A stretch of 64,000 nt of DNA, from positions 1 through 64,000 of the forward strand of contig RXIC02000100.1 of NCBI GenBank assembly GCA_003952965.2, in the 5' to 3' direction. Numbering within the stretch: position 1 is the first letter of the stretch; each line of letters opens with the position of its first letter. Positions 12,125 through 24,006 of the stretch are shown here, piece after piece. The notes below the pieces were generated by a model. The model was not told where the DNA came from, made no database searches, and was given only the letters and a program-made list of their open reading frames with translations. A program made the position numbers and the translations under genes. The DNA is from Morella rubra. Its lineage: Eukaryota; Streptophyta; Magnoliopsida; Fagales; Myricaceae.

Positions 12125-12530
12125 CCGTGTCTGGACTGCTAAGGTTGGTTGTCGTCACCGAATCTCTTGCATCTCGAGTATATGTGGATAGTGGGTTGGT
12201 TTCTTAATGGGCCTTTGTGCCCAATTCTGTTTGGGCCATTGAGAACAGTTGAAGCTTTGTATCCACTTGTTAAGGGGTTTGAGCCTCTTTAGTCTTTACT
12301 GTCTGTTATGGGCCTCGAGCTCAATAGGGTTATTGCTAACCCTCTGGGCCATCTGTTTGCCCTTCTACCGGTAGTAATTTTCCCCTTGCAATAAAATATT
12401 GTATTTCCTATGAAAAACAAGAAATAGAAAAGCGTCGTCTCTGTGGTGCCTGGGCCTGCACACAGCACACCCACTCTCCGTTACCCCAACATCCTCGTCA
12501 CTATTCCTAACGTGGGGGAAGTTCTCAAAG

Positions 12531-12710
12531 TGTTTTACAATAACTATCGTTAGTTATAGTTAGTTATTAGTTCAGTGAGTTAGTTTGATTTGTTAAACAG
12601 TTATACAAACTGTTATAGAGACTGTGTATATATAAACGATTGATTCATTTGAATAAGATCACTTGAGCAATTTTCCACTTCTCTGAATCCTGAAAAAGTG
12701 GGTCTAAACA
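12531..12710 (+). repeat. Possible solo LTR, left copy
   Basis: This 180-bp block starts TGTTTTAC and ends CTAAACA, contains runs of TTAGTTA repeats, a TATA-like TGTATATATAAAC and a downstream segment resembling the R region of short Ty1-copia LTRs. No flanking 5-bp duplication, primer-binding site or internal coding region was found, so the LTR call is weak. The mirror copy is 27753-27932. Confidence 0.3.
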
Positions 12711-12823
12711 GTGAAAAGTTGATGTTCTCTTAGGCGTATTGTCTCCATGAATAATTCTCTGGTTCTCTTTGAACGATAGAATGGGAGTAGCTGGAGGGTA
12801 AAAAAAACAAAATCTATTCTAAC

Positions 12824-12896
12824 TGTTGCTGCCCAGGATCGAACTGGGGACCTTCAGTGTGTAAGACTGACGTGATAACCACTACACCACAGCAAC
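12824..12896 (-). tRNA. tRNA-Val (anticodon UAC), left copy
   Basis: The minus strand folds into a complete 73-nt cloverleaf: acceptor GTTGCTG paired with CAGCAAC plus discriminator A, D-arm with AGTGGTTA, anticodon stem TCAGT/ACTGA around loop CTTACAC (anticodon TAC, decoding GUA valine), and T-arm with GTTCGATC. There is no intron, and CCA is not encoded, as expected for a nuclear gene. A run of T in the coding direction follows shortly after the 3' end (the A-run at 12801-12807 on the plus strand), suiting Pol III termination. The mirror copy at 27567-27639 is identical. Confidence 0.93.
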
Positions 12897-14067
12897 TTGG
12901 TTGGCAGAAAGAGGCAATTTAATATACGAATATTTGATCAATATAACTACACTTTTTTCCTTTTTATACAATCAACACTAGAAGGGTCCAAAGAAGAGAG
13001 AGGTTGAAACTTTATGCAAATTTGATGGATGCGTAACCATGACTAGATGGAATTAACTATATATATTCTTTTATTAAGGCATGAAAATAAATATCGATCA
13101 TGGTGATCGTCATGTTCTTTCTTCCATATACTTTAAGGCCTAAAGAAAAAGGTGATCGTCACGCGAAAGCCAAATGGTAAACACCTAACCAGCTGAGAGC
13201 AGTCAAATCGAGGTTGCCAACGACTCTCGCAGATTCCATATACTGACAAATGGTGCTTATCCGTACGAGAAGACCTTGTCAAGAAACGCAGGCGTTTCAT
13301 CGTAGCCCACCCACCACCAATCGATCGCAGCCTTTAATTGGTGGCGTTGATTAACCCGGGCCAAGAGATGCGTGCGATGAGCAGCATTGGATTGGATTTC
13401 TCTACCCTCCCACCTCCAGGGGCTAATTAACAAAGCATGCATCTGATAAGATAGTGATGTCGAAATTGATTACATCACGTGGAGTAGAATAGTTGTTTAT
13501 CTTGGCATGGCAGACACGAGGCATTTTGCGAGACTCTTCCAAAACTGGGTCAGACTTCGCGGCCCTTCTTTAGATTTTCTGTTCTTTTGTTGTACTCGTC
13601 GGCTCACCCGATACGATGACACACGAGTTGATAAACATTCAATGCACCCACCACAGTACACAAAGCCACTCGCGATCCTTTTGTTTAGTGAAAATTAATG
13701 TCGTATTGGGTTTTAACTTCATTAGTTTTAGAGTAGTTTTCCTTCTGTTATGCCGACAGTAAGTTTTTTTTTTTTTTGTCAATTGTTTGAAGAATTCCTC
13801 TTATTTCAATTTGTGATTAGTTAGATTTTGGAGTAAAATTTCAATTACATATTTGGGACATTTCAGTCCTCCTTTGTGGCTTCTATTAGATGAATAGCAG
13901 AATCAAGACACTCAAAATGATTCATTGATAAGAGGATTGTATACGGTGGATTCAAACATTACATCAATATAGGAGTCCAAAACCAGATATTAAACAATAA
14001 GAGCAGAGCATACAGCAGACACAGAGGTAACAACAGAGTAGAAAACAGGGTAGCAGCAGCTAGAAAT

Positions 14068-14286
14068 GAAAATCCCATGCAGCAGACCAGCTACAACATC
14101 AGACAGCAACAACAGCACACCAGCAGACACCAATGATTCGGCAATTATGAAAACATTTTGACCAATGAAAATCTCTCGTTGTATGGCTCTAGAAAAAAAA
14201 TATATACAATTTTGATTACTATCAAACCTTCATAGTATGAAAATCCCCTGCAGCAGACCAGCTACAACATCAGACAGCATCAGCAG
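14068..14286. repeat. 48-bp direct repeat, CAGCAG-rich, left copy
   Basis: Two nearly identical 48-bp blocks start at 14068 and 14239 (GAAAATCCC, then GCAGCAGACCAGCTACAAC), 171 bp apart, in a locally CAG/CAA-rich region. They are probably part of an unclassified mobile or duplicated sequence. A degenerate AT-rich tract built from AATTTRTAAAA-like units follows (about 14390-14540). The mirror copy is near 26160-26410. Confidence 0.6.
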
Positions 14287-15124
14287 AGCAATATAGAGCA
14301 GGACATCAGCATTTAATAAATATTTTGGAATATTGTTGATGCTGAGTTTAGATGGACAAAAAAGTTTTTTGGTGATGTTTTTTTTTTAAAATCAGTATAG
14401 ATTTTGTTAGGGTTGGTGAAAAATTTGTTGGAATTTGTAAAAAAATATTGAAATTTATAAAAATTTATTAGAATTTGTAAAATTTGTTAAAGTTTATATA
14501 AAGTTATTGAAATTGATAAAAAAGTAATCTTGATTTTATTTTTAAAACAATTATTGACATCCAAATATAAGCTAATCTCGCTAAAATCTAGGTAATCAAA
14601 TTTTAGAAGATGAAAGTCAATTTAAAATTAGATGTTCAAATTCTGTATGCTTGTTAGTTGTTTTACTTTTAAGTTCGGATTTGGGTTTAGTTGAAAGACA
14701 GCCGACATGCATATTATGTAATTGCTTAACTGTTAAGTTCGAGTTTGGTTTCCTTCCTCTGCAACTAAATAATATTTACCTAAATTAATTATTTGCTTAG
14801 AAAAAAAATATATACCTAAATTCTTAGTAGCTAGGTACCTCATGCTGAAGTGCCACTTGTCACTGCCGCATGCTGAAATCACGAAAGTTCCCTGGTCTCC
14901 CCAAGATCACATCATCCGTCGCATCTCAATCTTTGGCTAAGATTTCAACGTTTAAAATATTTACCGAAATATATATATTTTGGCCTCAAATACAAGCTGC
15001 ATGCAAGAAGAAAAAAAACTGCATGCACTTTAGAAGGAGTTTCAAAGAAAGAAGAAAAGCAAAAAGAGACCGACAAAAAAGAAAAAGTTTGTCCACCTTT
15101 CACGGCACTGGCAGAGAGTGCTGC

Positions 15125-15134
15125 TATATATAAA
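15125..15134 (+). promoter_or_regulatory. TATA box of the left HSF gene
   Basis: TATATATAAA lies about 53 bp upstream of the ATG at 15187, a plausible core promoter with a short 5' leader. The same motif is mirrored upstream of the right-arm HSF copy. No heat-shock element was verified. Confidence 0.5.
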
Positions 15135-15186
15135 AAAGAGGGCGAGCAACAAGAAATGGTTTGGGAACCGTAAGTGAAGTTTAGGC

Positions 15187-16467
15187 ATGGCAAGAAATGT
15201 GTTGGAGCTGAACCAGGCCGGCAAAAGCAAGAGTCCAGCCGAGTCTCCGAGGACACGATGCCCGGCTCCATTTTTGTCAAAGACTTATGATTTCTTAGAA
15301 GGAGGAGCGGATGATGATGGCAAGAGAACTGTGTCATGGAATGCGGAGGGAAACGGGTTTGTAGTATGGTCTCCAGCCGAATTCTCGGAGCTCGTGTTGC
15401 CAAAATTTTTCAAGCACAACAACTTCTCCAGCTTCGTTCGCCAGCTGAATACCTATGTGAGCTCTCTCTCCGTTCTCTCTCTCTCTCGCCTTCGCCTACG
15501 CACAAAAGAATGGCATCTCATCTTACGAAATTCATGAGCACCATAAGTAGATCCTCGTTTATGCTAAATAACTCATCATTTCAGATGCATGTAGTGAAGA
15601 ATTCTAGCAACATAATTAAGATTTATGCATGGTGGTAGAAATCTCTCCCTTATAATTTGAGGAATCTATCAGAAGTTGAATGATCACGTCTCGCTCATTC
15701 ATAGAATTTGAAGAGAAGCAAACATATGACCTCTATGCATTTACGAGCATAATTAATGTTGGATGCTCGTTTTTCAAAGACGTCGAGGATAAAGACTATA
15801 GTTGATTGAATCGCAAACTCGACCAATTTAGTCATGGTTAAAGCAAGGAGAACAGTGGAGTCAAAAGAATGTGATGTTCTCAACAAGTCAAAATAATCAC
15901 GCTGGCCAGAACAAGAAAAAAGGGAGAGTTCACACTGGAATTATTGTTCTCAAGAGGTGCCAAGTTTCAAAAATGAAAATGTTTGTAAGAGCTCAGACAA
16001 AAAAAACAAAAAAACAATTGAGTCTTGAGATCAAATTTCTTCTTCATACCTGCCGGGTTTAGGGGCAAGGTAAACTAGTCTCAGAATTTGATTCTATTAC
16101 CTACGTTTGGGCTTTGTTGCTAATACCTACTTCCATCCAAAGAGCAGGGATTCAAGAAAACATCTTCCAAAAGATGGGAATTCAAGCATGAGAAGTTCCA
16201 GAAAGGGAGTCGGCATATGCTAGTGGAGATCACAAGGAAGAAGTGCGAACCTAGTGCCTTTCCAGCATACCTGAAGGCTTCTGAAGTAAGCTCCACGACT
16301 TCCATGGAGGAAAGCAATCGTCTGCTACTTTCTGAAGGAGAACGATAACCTAAGGAGAGAAGCTGGAATTACAAATGCAAATAGCCCAGTTCAAGGCACT
16401 AGAGATGAAGTTATTAGATTACGTTGCAAAGTACATGGGAAACAACGAGAACAAAGTTAGAACCTAG
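15187..16467 (+). pseudogene. Class B heat-stress transcription factor, left copy, frameshifted
   Basis: Exon 1 (15187-15456, 90 codons) encodes the start of an HSF DNA-binding domain from about residue 27 ([13 protein letters not shown], then [16 protein letters not shown]). It splices at the GT at 15457, the conserved HSF intron position, to exon 2 at 16148 ([17 protein letters not shown]). The binding domain is followed by [18 protein letters not shown], a short linker and a heptad region. The protein would be only about 196 residues, like short class B factors (HSFB3/HSFB5 type, my inference), with no activation motif seen. In this copy a T is added in CTACTT and two bases are lost in GGAGAGAG near 16325-16360, breaking the heptad region. 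The right copy is intact at those sites but broken elsewhere. The gene may therefore be functional, with these lesions being sequence errors. Confidence 0.85.
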
Positions 16468-16689
16468 TAGGTTATGTTAGGATCTGAAAAACACATTCCA
16501 TTAGTCTGTATGGTAGTCTTCGTCGTAGAAATTATTTTCCATGCAGTTTCTATTCTCTCCCATGGATAGTGAATATGCTTAATCGTAATATCATCAACCA
16601 TCCCCAAGCAGAATCCTTTTAAACTTGTTGTTGGGAGGGTATATTAATCCAAAACAGCTTTTATTTAGAAAACTGGCCTTCTTCTCAGG

Positions 16690-17217
16690 TAGAGGTGATA
16701 GAATGGATGAAACTGGAATCATTAATTTTGATTTCGCTGCGGTATTTATTGGAATAAAATATTTTTTTTGTTTTGATTCTATTCCGGTATTTTAGAGGGA
16801 TGGAATTGGAACAAAATTAAAATTTATTGAATCGGAATTGAAAATTTCGATTCAGCATGTGGGCTTTTATGGATATATTTTTTTGGGGCCTTAATGGGTC
16901 CAAAATGTAGGCGAAATTTTGGAAGATTTTTCAGTTATTTATCATAAATTACAATAAATGTAAATATTCATCCAAAATCTACATTCTAAAATAAACATTC
17001 AAAAATTTCATATGTTATACTTTATTTTGAGTTTTTTTTTTTTTTTTTTAAAATAAGAATAAAAATTCGAGCAATTCCACTGGAATTTACAATTTCGGTT
17101 TTAGTTTGGAAAATTATCAAAATGACTCTCGGTTCCAGATCCGGTAAAGCTGAAATCGGAACCAAATTTGCGGAACCGAAAATTTCAATGCTTGTCGGAA
17201 ATTTTTGTCCACGTCTA
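16690..17217. mobile_element. TAGRGGTGG-ended MITE-like element, left copy
   Basis: This is a 528-bp non-coding segment beginning TAGAGGTG and ending with the inverse of TAGACGTGGACAAA. It is rich in phrases such as CCGGTATTT, GGAACCAAAT and AAATTTCGATTC. A diverged relative with matching termini lies at 52594-53034. It sits just downstream of the HSF gene in both arms. The superfamily was not determined. Confidence 0.5.
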
Positions 17218-18122
17218 TTTTCAAGGGAGAAAAACGGCTCCCTTATAATAATCCACAAGGTTCAAATTAATGGTATTAAAAGTCTTGAAATTGAGAATGA
17301 TTGTAGCTATCCATGAAACCGTGCATGGATTATTTTATGTATAAGGCCATGACTTTGAATGCACCTTTGGAACTTATATGGTTGCTCTTATCCACTTGGT
17401 ACTCAAATGTGGTCAGTCAAGCAAATCAAGGGGATAAATCTGCTATATATATAGTTTGACTTTCTTTATTTTTTAGTCAAAGTTGAAATCTTCTTATGAT
17501 AAGAATATAAATTGGTCCCAATAAATTACTAATTCTTGGTACGTACATGGTTCTTAAGATTCAGGTTAGGAGTTTCTGATCTTCCTTCTTTATATATGTT
17601 TGGAAGAAAAATTTCGTCTCAATTTGAATGAGAGAATTAGAATATTGATTAGTTGTAATTATTTTTGGCCGTTTGATTAGAATTAACGACATCCATTTTA
17701 TTAAATCAAATTTGATTATCGCACATATTAAAGAAGAAATAAAGAATAAAAAAATATAAATTTAATTTTTCCTCAAATACACTAAAGTGGTGGACAAACA
17801 AAATCTCTTACCATGTGAACGACAGATCAAATTCAGGATTTAGACAGTGGAAGCCGAAGTGCTTATCTCGTCTACTAGATTTTTTGGAGCCCATCACGTG
17901 GCAGGCCAGTCGAGAATGGCGATTAGCTAAAGGCCACATTTAGCTAAAACCCGGATACCACATTTTAAGCCCATATTCTCTTATGGGCTCAATCAGACCA
18001 AACGGGAAGCCCATATTCAAAACCTTAAACCCTGCCGAGCTGAACTCTGCCATTTGCTGCTCTGCACTGTCATTTATTCTCCTTCTTCTCTTTCTCCGAG
18101 CTCTTCCTAAAACCCTTGGCCA

Positions 18123-20151
18123 ATGAATCCAAAGCTCTTCTCCAAAATCCTATTCCGGAATGGGATTACAAACAGATCGTACTACACGAATAGAACCCGC
18201 AAGCCGACCCTGTACTCGAGAATCAGTCCCCTGGGAAGCCCTAGCGTAAGCGTGGTACCGGAGCTCGAAGATTGGGTCCAGAAGGGTAGTAAGGTCCGAG
18301 TCGCCGAGCTCCATCGCATCATTCACGATCTCCGCAAGCGCAAGAGGTTCACTCAGGCCCTCGAGGTTTGCGATTGCTTTATTGCTTTATTTTGGCTGTT
18401 AATCTCTTTTTACTTCCGTGAATGGCTCCCGTTTTGTATCTCTTTCGTTGCTCAAAAAATAAGGGAAAAGGGAAGGACATTCAGTGAAGTATCAGAGTTG
18501 AATTTTGGATTATATAGTCGAGAAAATAAATTCCTTTACCCTCTGAAGCTAATGCCAGTGTACGTTGCAATGGGAATAATAAACCAAATTTCCTTTTTTT
18601 AAAAACAAATGTAAAGAAAGGTATTTAGGGGACCAAAAACTTAATATTCTGCTTCTAAATTGGGCAGTATTAATGGAGATTGTGGGTTTCAACTTAAGTG
18701 GTGTTTATTAGTATACTTCTATATAGTAGTTACATTGATTTTTGTTAATAGATGGATCAGTTTATCATGGAAGCAAGAAAATCTTGACGACTTGGTGTAT
18801 GCTAATAGATTTTGCTGAGACCTTTTTCCTTTGTGTGCTGGTAACTATTCAAGGAACAATATGTTCGACAATAATAAGATCTGTCATCTTCACCTACTTT
18901 GTGGTGCAGGTTTCTGAGTGGATGAGTAAAAAGGGTGTATGCATTTTCTCACCGGTTGAACATGCAGTGCAGTTGGATCTCATAGGCAGGGTTCACGGAT
19001 TTCCTTCCGCGGAAAGTTATTTTAATAACTTGAAGGATCAAGATAGGACTGACAAGACATATGGTGCTCTACTGAATTGCTTCGTCCGACAACGCCAAAC
19101 TGAGAAGTCCCTCTCTCATTTGCAGAAAATGAAGGAGATGGGGTTTGCTTCATCAACTCTAACTTACAATGACATTATGTGTCTATACACAAATACTGGA
19201 CAGCACGAGAAGGTTCCTGACGTATTGTCTGAGATGAAGGAGAACAATGTTTCCCCTGACATCTTCAGCTACAGAATATGTATCAATTCGTATGGTGTGA
19301 AATCTGATCTGGAGGGAATGGAAAGAGTTTTAAAAGAGATGGAGTGCCAACCTCATATTGTCATGGATTGGAACACCTATACTCTTGTCGCCAATTTTTA
19401 TTTAAAAGCTGGCCTAACCAATAAGGTGATTACTGCCCTGAAGAAATCAGAAGAGAAACTAGATGGTAAGGATGGGCTTAGCTACAACCATCTAATTTCA
19501 CTTTATGCCAAACTAGGGAAGAAGGATGAGGTCTTGAGATTATGGGATCTGGAGAAAAGTGCTTGTAAGAGATGCTTAAACAGGGACTTTATCACCATGC
19601 TGGAGTCTCTTGTGAGGCTTGGGGAGCTTGGAGAAGCTGAGAAAGTAATGGAGGAGTGGGAATCATCTGGGAACTGTTTTGATTTTCGAATACCAAATGT
19701 TCTTATTGTAGGGTTTTGTGAAAAGGGTTTATTTGAGAAAGCAGAAGCGCTGCTTGAAGACTTGATGGAGAAAGGAAAGGCTAGTCCTAACAGTTGGGGC
19801 ATACTGGCAGCTGGATACCTGGATGTGGATAAGATGGAAAAAGCTATGGAATGCTTGAAAGCAGCCTTATCTGTACAGGGGGAGAGTAAAGAATGGAAGC
19901 CCAACCCTAAGGTGATTTCACGCATACTGTCTTGGCTTGGTGATAAAGGCCGTATTGAAGTAGTGGAAGCTTTTGTGTGCTCGCTGAGGACCGTCATCCC
20001 AGTTAATAGGCAGATGTATCATGCTTTGATCAAGACACATATTAGAGATGGTAAAGAAGTTGATGAACTTCTGCACCGCATGAAACTTGATAAGATAGAC
20101 GAGGATGGGGAGATGAGGGAGAAATTTTCCAGGATGGAAACAAGACGGTAG
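18123..20151 (+). CDS. Mitochondrial P-class PPR protein, At2g20710-like (left copy)
   Basis: There are two exons, 18123-18365 and 18910-20151, with a 544-bp phase-0 intron (GTTTGC at the donor, GTGCAG at the acceptor), giving 494 residues. The family is mitochondrial, two-exon, and about 490 residues long. The basic, Ser/Thr-rich start is a likely mitochondrial presequence. LYSRISPLG and VPELEDWVQKG are family hallmarks. From about residue 130 degenerate 35-residue PPR helices run to the end (for example TYGALLNCFVRQ, LTYNDIMCLYTNTGQHEKV). P-class PPR proteins bind organelle RNA; the target is unknown. The gene converges on its mirror copy, with stops 141 bp apart. The two copies are identical until their last codons: this one ends GEMREKFSRMETRR. 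Intact and probably functional. Confidence 0.9.
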
Positions 20152-20200
20152 ATTTAAATTTCTGTTTATAGAATAATGGTGGCATGGAGTGTTTTCTTCT

Positions 20201-20282
20201 TGAGGGTGGTGTGTGTGGATAGATGAGATATATGTGGTGGACGGGAGGAGGAGGGAAAAGAGAGAGATTGACTCAATTGGCA
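20201..20282. other. Asymmetric centre of the palindrome
   Basis: About 80 bp between the arms show no mirror symmetry. They form a purine-rich stretch with GT/GA-rich runs. On either side the two arms can still be aligned, but with many one-base gaps: a shared ATTTAAATT core lies near 20153 on the left and near 20323 on the right. The loop therefore looks small relative to arms of about 17 kb. Confidence 0.6.
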
Positions 20283-20292
20283 CGACAGCTTT

Positions 20293-22351
20293 TCAAGAGA
20301 AAAAGAGCATTATGTTATAAGAATTTAAATTACGTTTGTTCATGCTGAAAATTTTCCTCATCTCCCCATCCTCGTCTATCTTATCAAGTTTCATGCGGTG
20401 CAGAAGTTCATCAACTTCTTTACCATCTCTAATATGTGTCTTGATCAAAGCATGATACATCTGCCTATTAACTGGGATGACGGTCCTCAGCGAGCACACA
20501 AAAGCTTCCACTACTTCAATACGGCCTTTATCACCAAGCCAAGACAGTATGCGTGAAATCACCTTAGGGTTGGGCTTCCATTCTTTACTCTCCCCCTGTA
20601 CAGATAAGGCTGCTTTCAAGCATTCCATAGCTTTTTCCATCTTATCCACATCCAGGTATCCAGCTGCCAGTATGCCCCAACTGTTAGGACTAGCCTTTCC
20701 TTTCTCCATCAAGTCTTCAAGCAGCGCTTCTGCTTTCTCAAATAAACCCTTTTCACAAAACCCTACAATAAGAACATTTGGTATTCGAAAATCAAAACAG
20801 TTCCCAGATGATTCCCACTCCTCCATTACTTTCTCAGCTTCTCCAAGCTCCCCAAGCCTCACAAGAGACTCCAGCATGGTGATAAAGTCCCTGTTTAAGC
20901 ATCTCTTACAAGCACTTTTCTCCAGATCCCATAATCTCAAGACCTCATCCTTCTTCCCTAGTTTGGCATAAAGTGAAATTAGATGGTTGTAGCTAAGCCC
21001 ATCCTTACCATCTAGTTTCTCTTCTGATTTCTTCAGGGCAGTAATCACCTTATTGGTTAGGCCAGCTTTTAAATAAAAATTGGCGACAAGAGTATAGGTG
21101 TTCCAATCCATGACAATATGAGGTTGGCACTCCATCTCTTTTAAAACTCTTTCCATTCCCTCCAGATCAGATTTCACACCATACGAATTGATACATATTC
21201 TGTAGCTGAAGATGTCAGGGGAAACATTGTTCTCCTTCATCTCAGACAATACGTCAGGAACCTTCTCGTGCTGTCCAGTATTTGTGTATAGACACATAAT
21301 GTCATTGTAAGTTAGAGTTGATGAAGCAAACCCCATCTCCTTCATTTTCTGCAAATGAGAGAGGGACTTCTCAGTTTGGCGTTGTCGGACGAAGCAATTC
21401 AGTAGAGCACCATATGTCTTGTCAGTCCTATCTTGATCCTTCAAGTTATTAAAATAACTTTCCGCGGAAGGAAATCCGTGAACCCTGCCTATGAGATCCA
21501 ACTGCACTGCATGTTCAACCGGTGAGAAAATGCATACACCCTTTTTACTCATCCACTCAGAAACCTGCACCACAAAGTAGGTGAAGATGACAGATCTTAT
21601 TATTGTCGAACATATTGTTCCTTGAATAGTTACCAGCACACAAAGGAAAAAGGTCTCAGCAAAATCTATTAGCATACACCAAGTCGTCAAGATTTTCTTG
21701 CTTCCATGATAAACTGATCCATCTATTAACAAAAATCAATGTAACTACTATATAGAAGTATACTAATAAACACCACTTAAGTTGAAACCCACAATCTCCA
21801 TTAATACTGCCCAATTTAGAAGCAGAATATTAAGTTTTTGGTCCCCTAAATACCTTTCTTTACATTTGTTTTTAAAAAAAGGAAATTTGGTTTATTATTC
21901 CCATTGCAACGTACACTGGCATTAGCTTCAGAGGGTAAAGGAATTTATTTTCTCGACTATATAATCCAAAATTCAACTCTGATACTTCACTGAATGTCCT
22001 TCCCTTTTCCCTTATTTTTTGAGCAACGAAAGAGATACAAAACGGGAGCCATTCACGGAAGTAAAAAGAGATTAACAGCCAAAATAAAGCAATAAAGCAA
22101 TCGCAAACCTCGAGGGCCTGAGTGAACCTCTTGCGCTTGCGGAGATCGTGAATGATGCGATGGAGCTCGGCGACTCGGACCTTACTACCCTTCTGGACCC
22201 AATCTTCGAGCTCCGGTACCACGCTTACGCTAGGGCTTCCCAGGGGACTGATTCTCGAGTACAGGGTCGGCTTGCGGGTTCTATTCGTGTAGTACGATCT
22301 GTTTGTAATCCCATTCCGGAATAGGATTTTGGAGAAGAGCTTTGGATTCAT
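20293..22351 (-). CDS. Mitochondrial P-class PPR protein, At2g20710-like (right copy)
   Basis: This is the reverse-complement duplicate of the gene at 18123. Exon 1 is 22109-22351 and exon 2 runs from 21564 down to the stop at 20293, with the same intron. The amino-acid sequence is identical to the left copy until GEMR near the C-terminus. Then the frame changes through missing bases and ends ...KIFSMNKRNLNSY plus a short hydrophobic tail, ten residues longer than the left copy. That divergence begins where the arms become noisy near the palindrome centre, so the tail may be a sequence-quality effect. The PPR array is complete, so the protein could work if the locus is real. Confidence 0.82.
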
Positions 22352-23256
22352 TGGCCAAGGGTTTTAGGAAGAGCTCGGAGAAAGAGAAGAAGGAGAATAA
22401 ATGACAGTGCAGAGCAGCAAATGGCAGAGTTCAGCTCGGCAGGGTTTAAGGTTTTGAATATGGGCTTCCCGTTTGGTCTGATTGAGCCCATAAGAGAATA
22501 TGGGCTTAAAATGTGGTATCCGGGTTTTAGCTAAATGTGGCCTTTAGCTAATCGCCATTCTCGACTGGCCTGCCACGTGATGGGCTCCAAAAAATCTAGT
22601 AGACGAGATAAGCACTTCGGCTTCCACTGTCTAAATCCTGAATTTGATCTGTCGTTCACATGGTAAGAGATTTTGTTTGTCCACCACTTTAGTGTATTTG
22701 AGGAAAAATTAAATTTATATTTTTTTATTCTTTATTTCTTCTTTAATATGTGCGATAATCAAATTTGATTTAATAAAATGGATGTCGTTAATTCTAATCA
22801 AACGGCCAAAAATAATTACAACTAATCAATATTCTAATTCTCTCATTCAAATTGAGACGAAATTTTTCTTCCAAACATATATAAAGAAGGAAGATCAGAA
22901 ACTCCTAACCTGAATCTTAAGAACCATGTACGTACCAAGAATTAGTAATTTATTGGGACCAATTTATATTCTTATCATAAGAAGATTTCAACTTTGACTA
23001 AAAAATAAAGAAAGTCAAACTATATATATAGCAGATTTATCCCCTTGATTTGCTTGACTGACCACATTTGAGTACCAAGTGGATAAGAGCAACCATATAA
23101 GTTCCAAAGGTGCATTCAAAGTCATGGCCTTATACATAAAATAATCCATGCACGGTTTCATGGATAGCTACAATCATTCTCAATTTCAAGACTTTTAATA
23201 CCATTAATTTGAACCTTGTGGATTATTATAAGGGAGCCGTTTTTCTCCCTTGAAAA

Positions 23257-23784
23257 TAGACGTGGACAAAAATTTCCGACAAGCATTGAAATTTTCGGTT
23301 CCGCAAATTTGGTTCCGATTTCAGCTTTACCGGATCTGGAACCGAGAGTCATTTTGATAATTTTCCAAACTAAAACCGAAATTGTAAATTCCAGTGGAAT
23401 TGCTCGAATTTTTTTTTTTATTTTAAAAAAAAGAAAAAAAAAACTCAAAATAAAGTATAACATATGAAATTTTGAATGTTTATTTTAGAATGTAGATTTT
23501 GGATGAATATTTACATTTATTGTAATTTATGATAAATATGAAAAAATCTTCCAAAAATTTCGGCCTACATTTTGGACCCATTAAGGCCCCAAAAAAATAT
23601 ATCCATAAAAGCCCACATGCTGAATCGAAATTTTCAATTCCGATTCAATAAATTTTAATTTTGTTCCAATTCCATCCCTCTAAAATACCGGAATAGAATC
23701 AAAACAAAAAAAATATTTATTCCAATAAATACCGCAGCGAAATCAAAATTAATGATTCCAGTTCCATCCATTCTATCACCTCTA
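23257..23784. mobile_element. TAGRGGTGG-ended MITE-like element, right copy
   Basis: This is the mirror of 16690-17217 with the same termini. Differences from the left copy are concentrated in the A/T homopolymers near 23410-23440. It is non-coding. Confidence 0.5.
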
Positions 23785-24006
23785 CCTGAGAAGAAGGCCA
23801 ATTTTCTAAATAAAAGCTGTTTTGGATTAATATACCCTCCCAACAACAAGTTTAAAAGGATTCTGCTTGGGGATGGTTGATGATATTACGATTAAGCATA
23901 TTCACTATCCATGGGAGAGAATAGAAACTGCATGGAAAATAATTTCTACGACGAAGACTACCATACAGACTAATGGAATGTGTTTTTCAGATCCTAACAT
24001 AACCTA

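Larger units (their letters stand above)
3340..20200 (+). repeat. Left arm of giant inverted repeat (palindrome)
   Basis: This segment recurs reverse-complemented on the other side of a centre near 20237. Mirrored items include the PPR pseudogene (4541-7137 against 33553-36158), the tRNA (12824-12896 against 27567-27639), the HSF gene (15187-16467 against 24007-25287) and the PPR gene (18123-20151 against 20293-22351). Paired positions sum to 40699 at the outer end, about 40463 at the tRNA and 40474 near the centre, so indels are spread along the arm. The PPR coding exons are identical for almost their whole length, while other stretches carry many single-base indels. Homology is clean to about 20118 and continues noisily to about 20200. 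Whether this is a genomic palindrome or an assembly fold-back is treated in the findings. Confidence 0.95.

Noticed and set aside
13257..13442. 61-codon frame (and 27021-27206) with a Trp-rich DWWWVGYDETPAF phrase
   Set aside because: It could be a gene fragment, but no family was recognised and no neighbouring exons were found.
13501..13700. Frame starting MADTRHFARLFQNW in both arms
   Set aside because: The arms disagree after about 34 codons, and there is no similarity to known proteins.
19503..19997. 164-codon open frame on the minus strand, mirrored at 20477-20971
   Set aside because: It is antisense to the PPR coding exon, where codon bias leaves the opposite strand open; the PPR frame explains the sequence.
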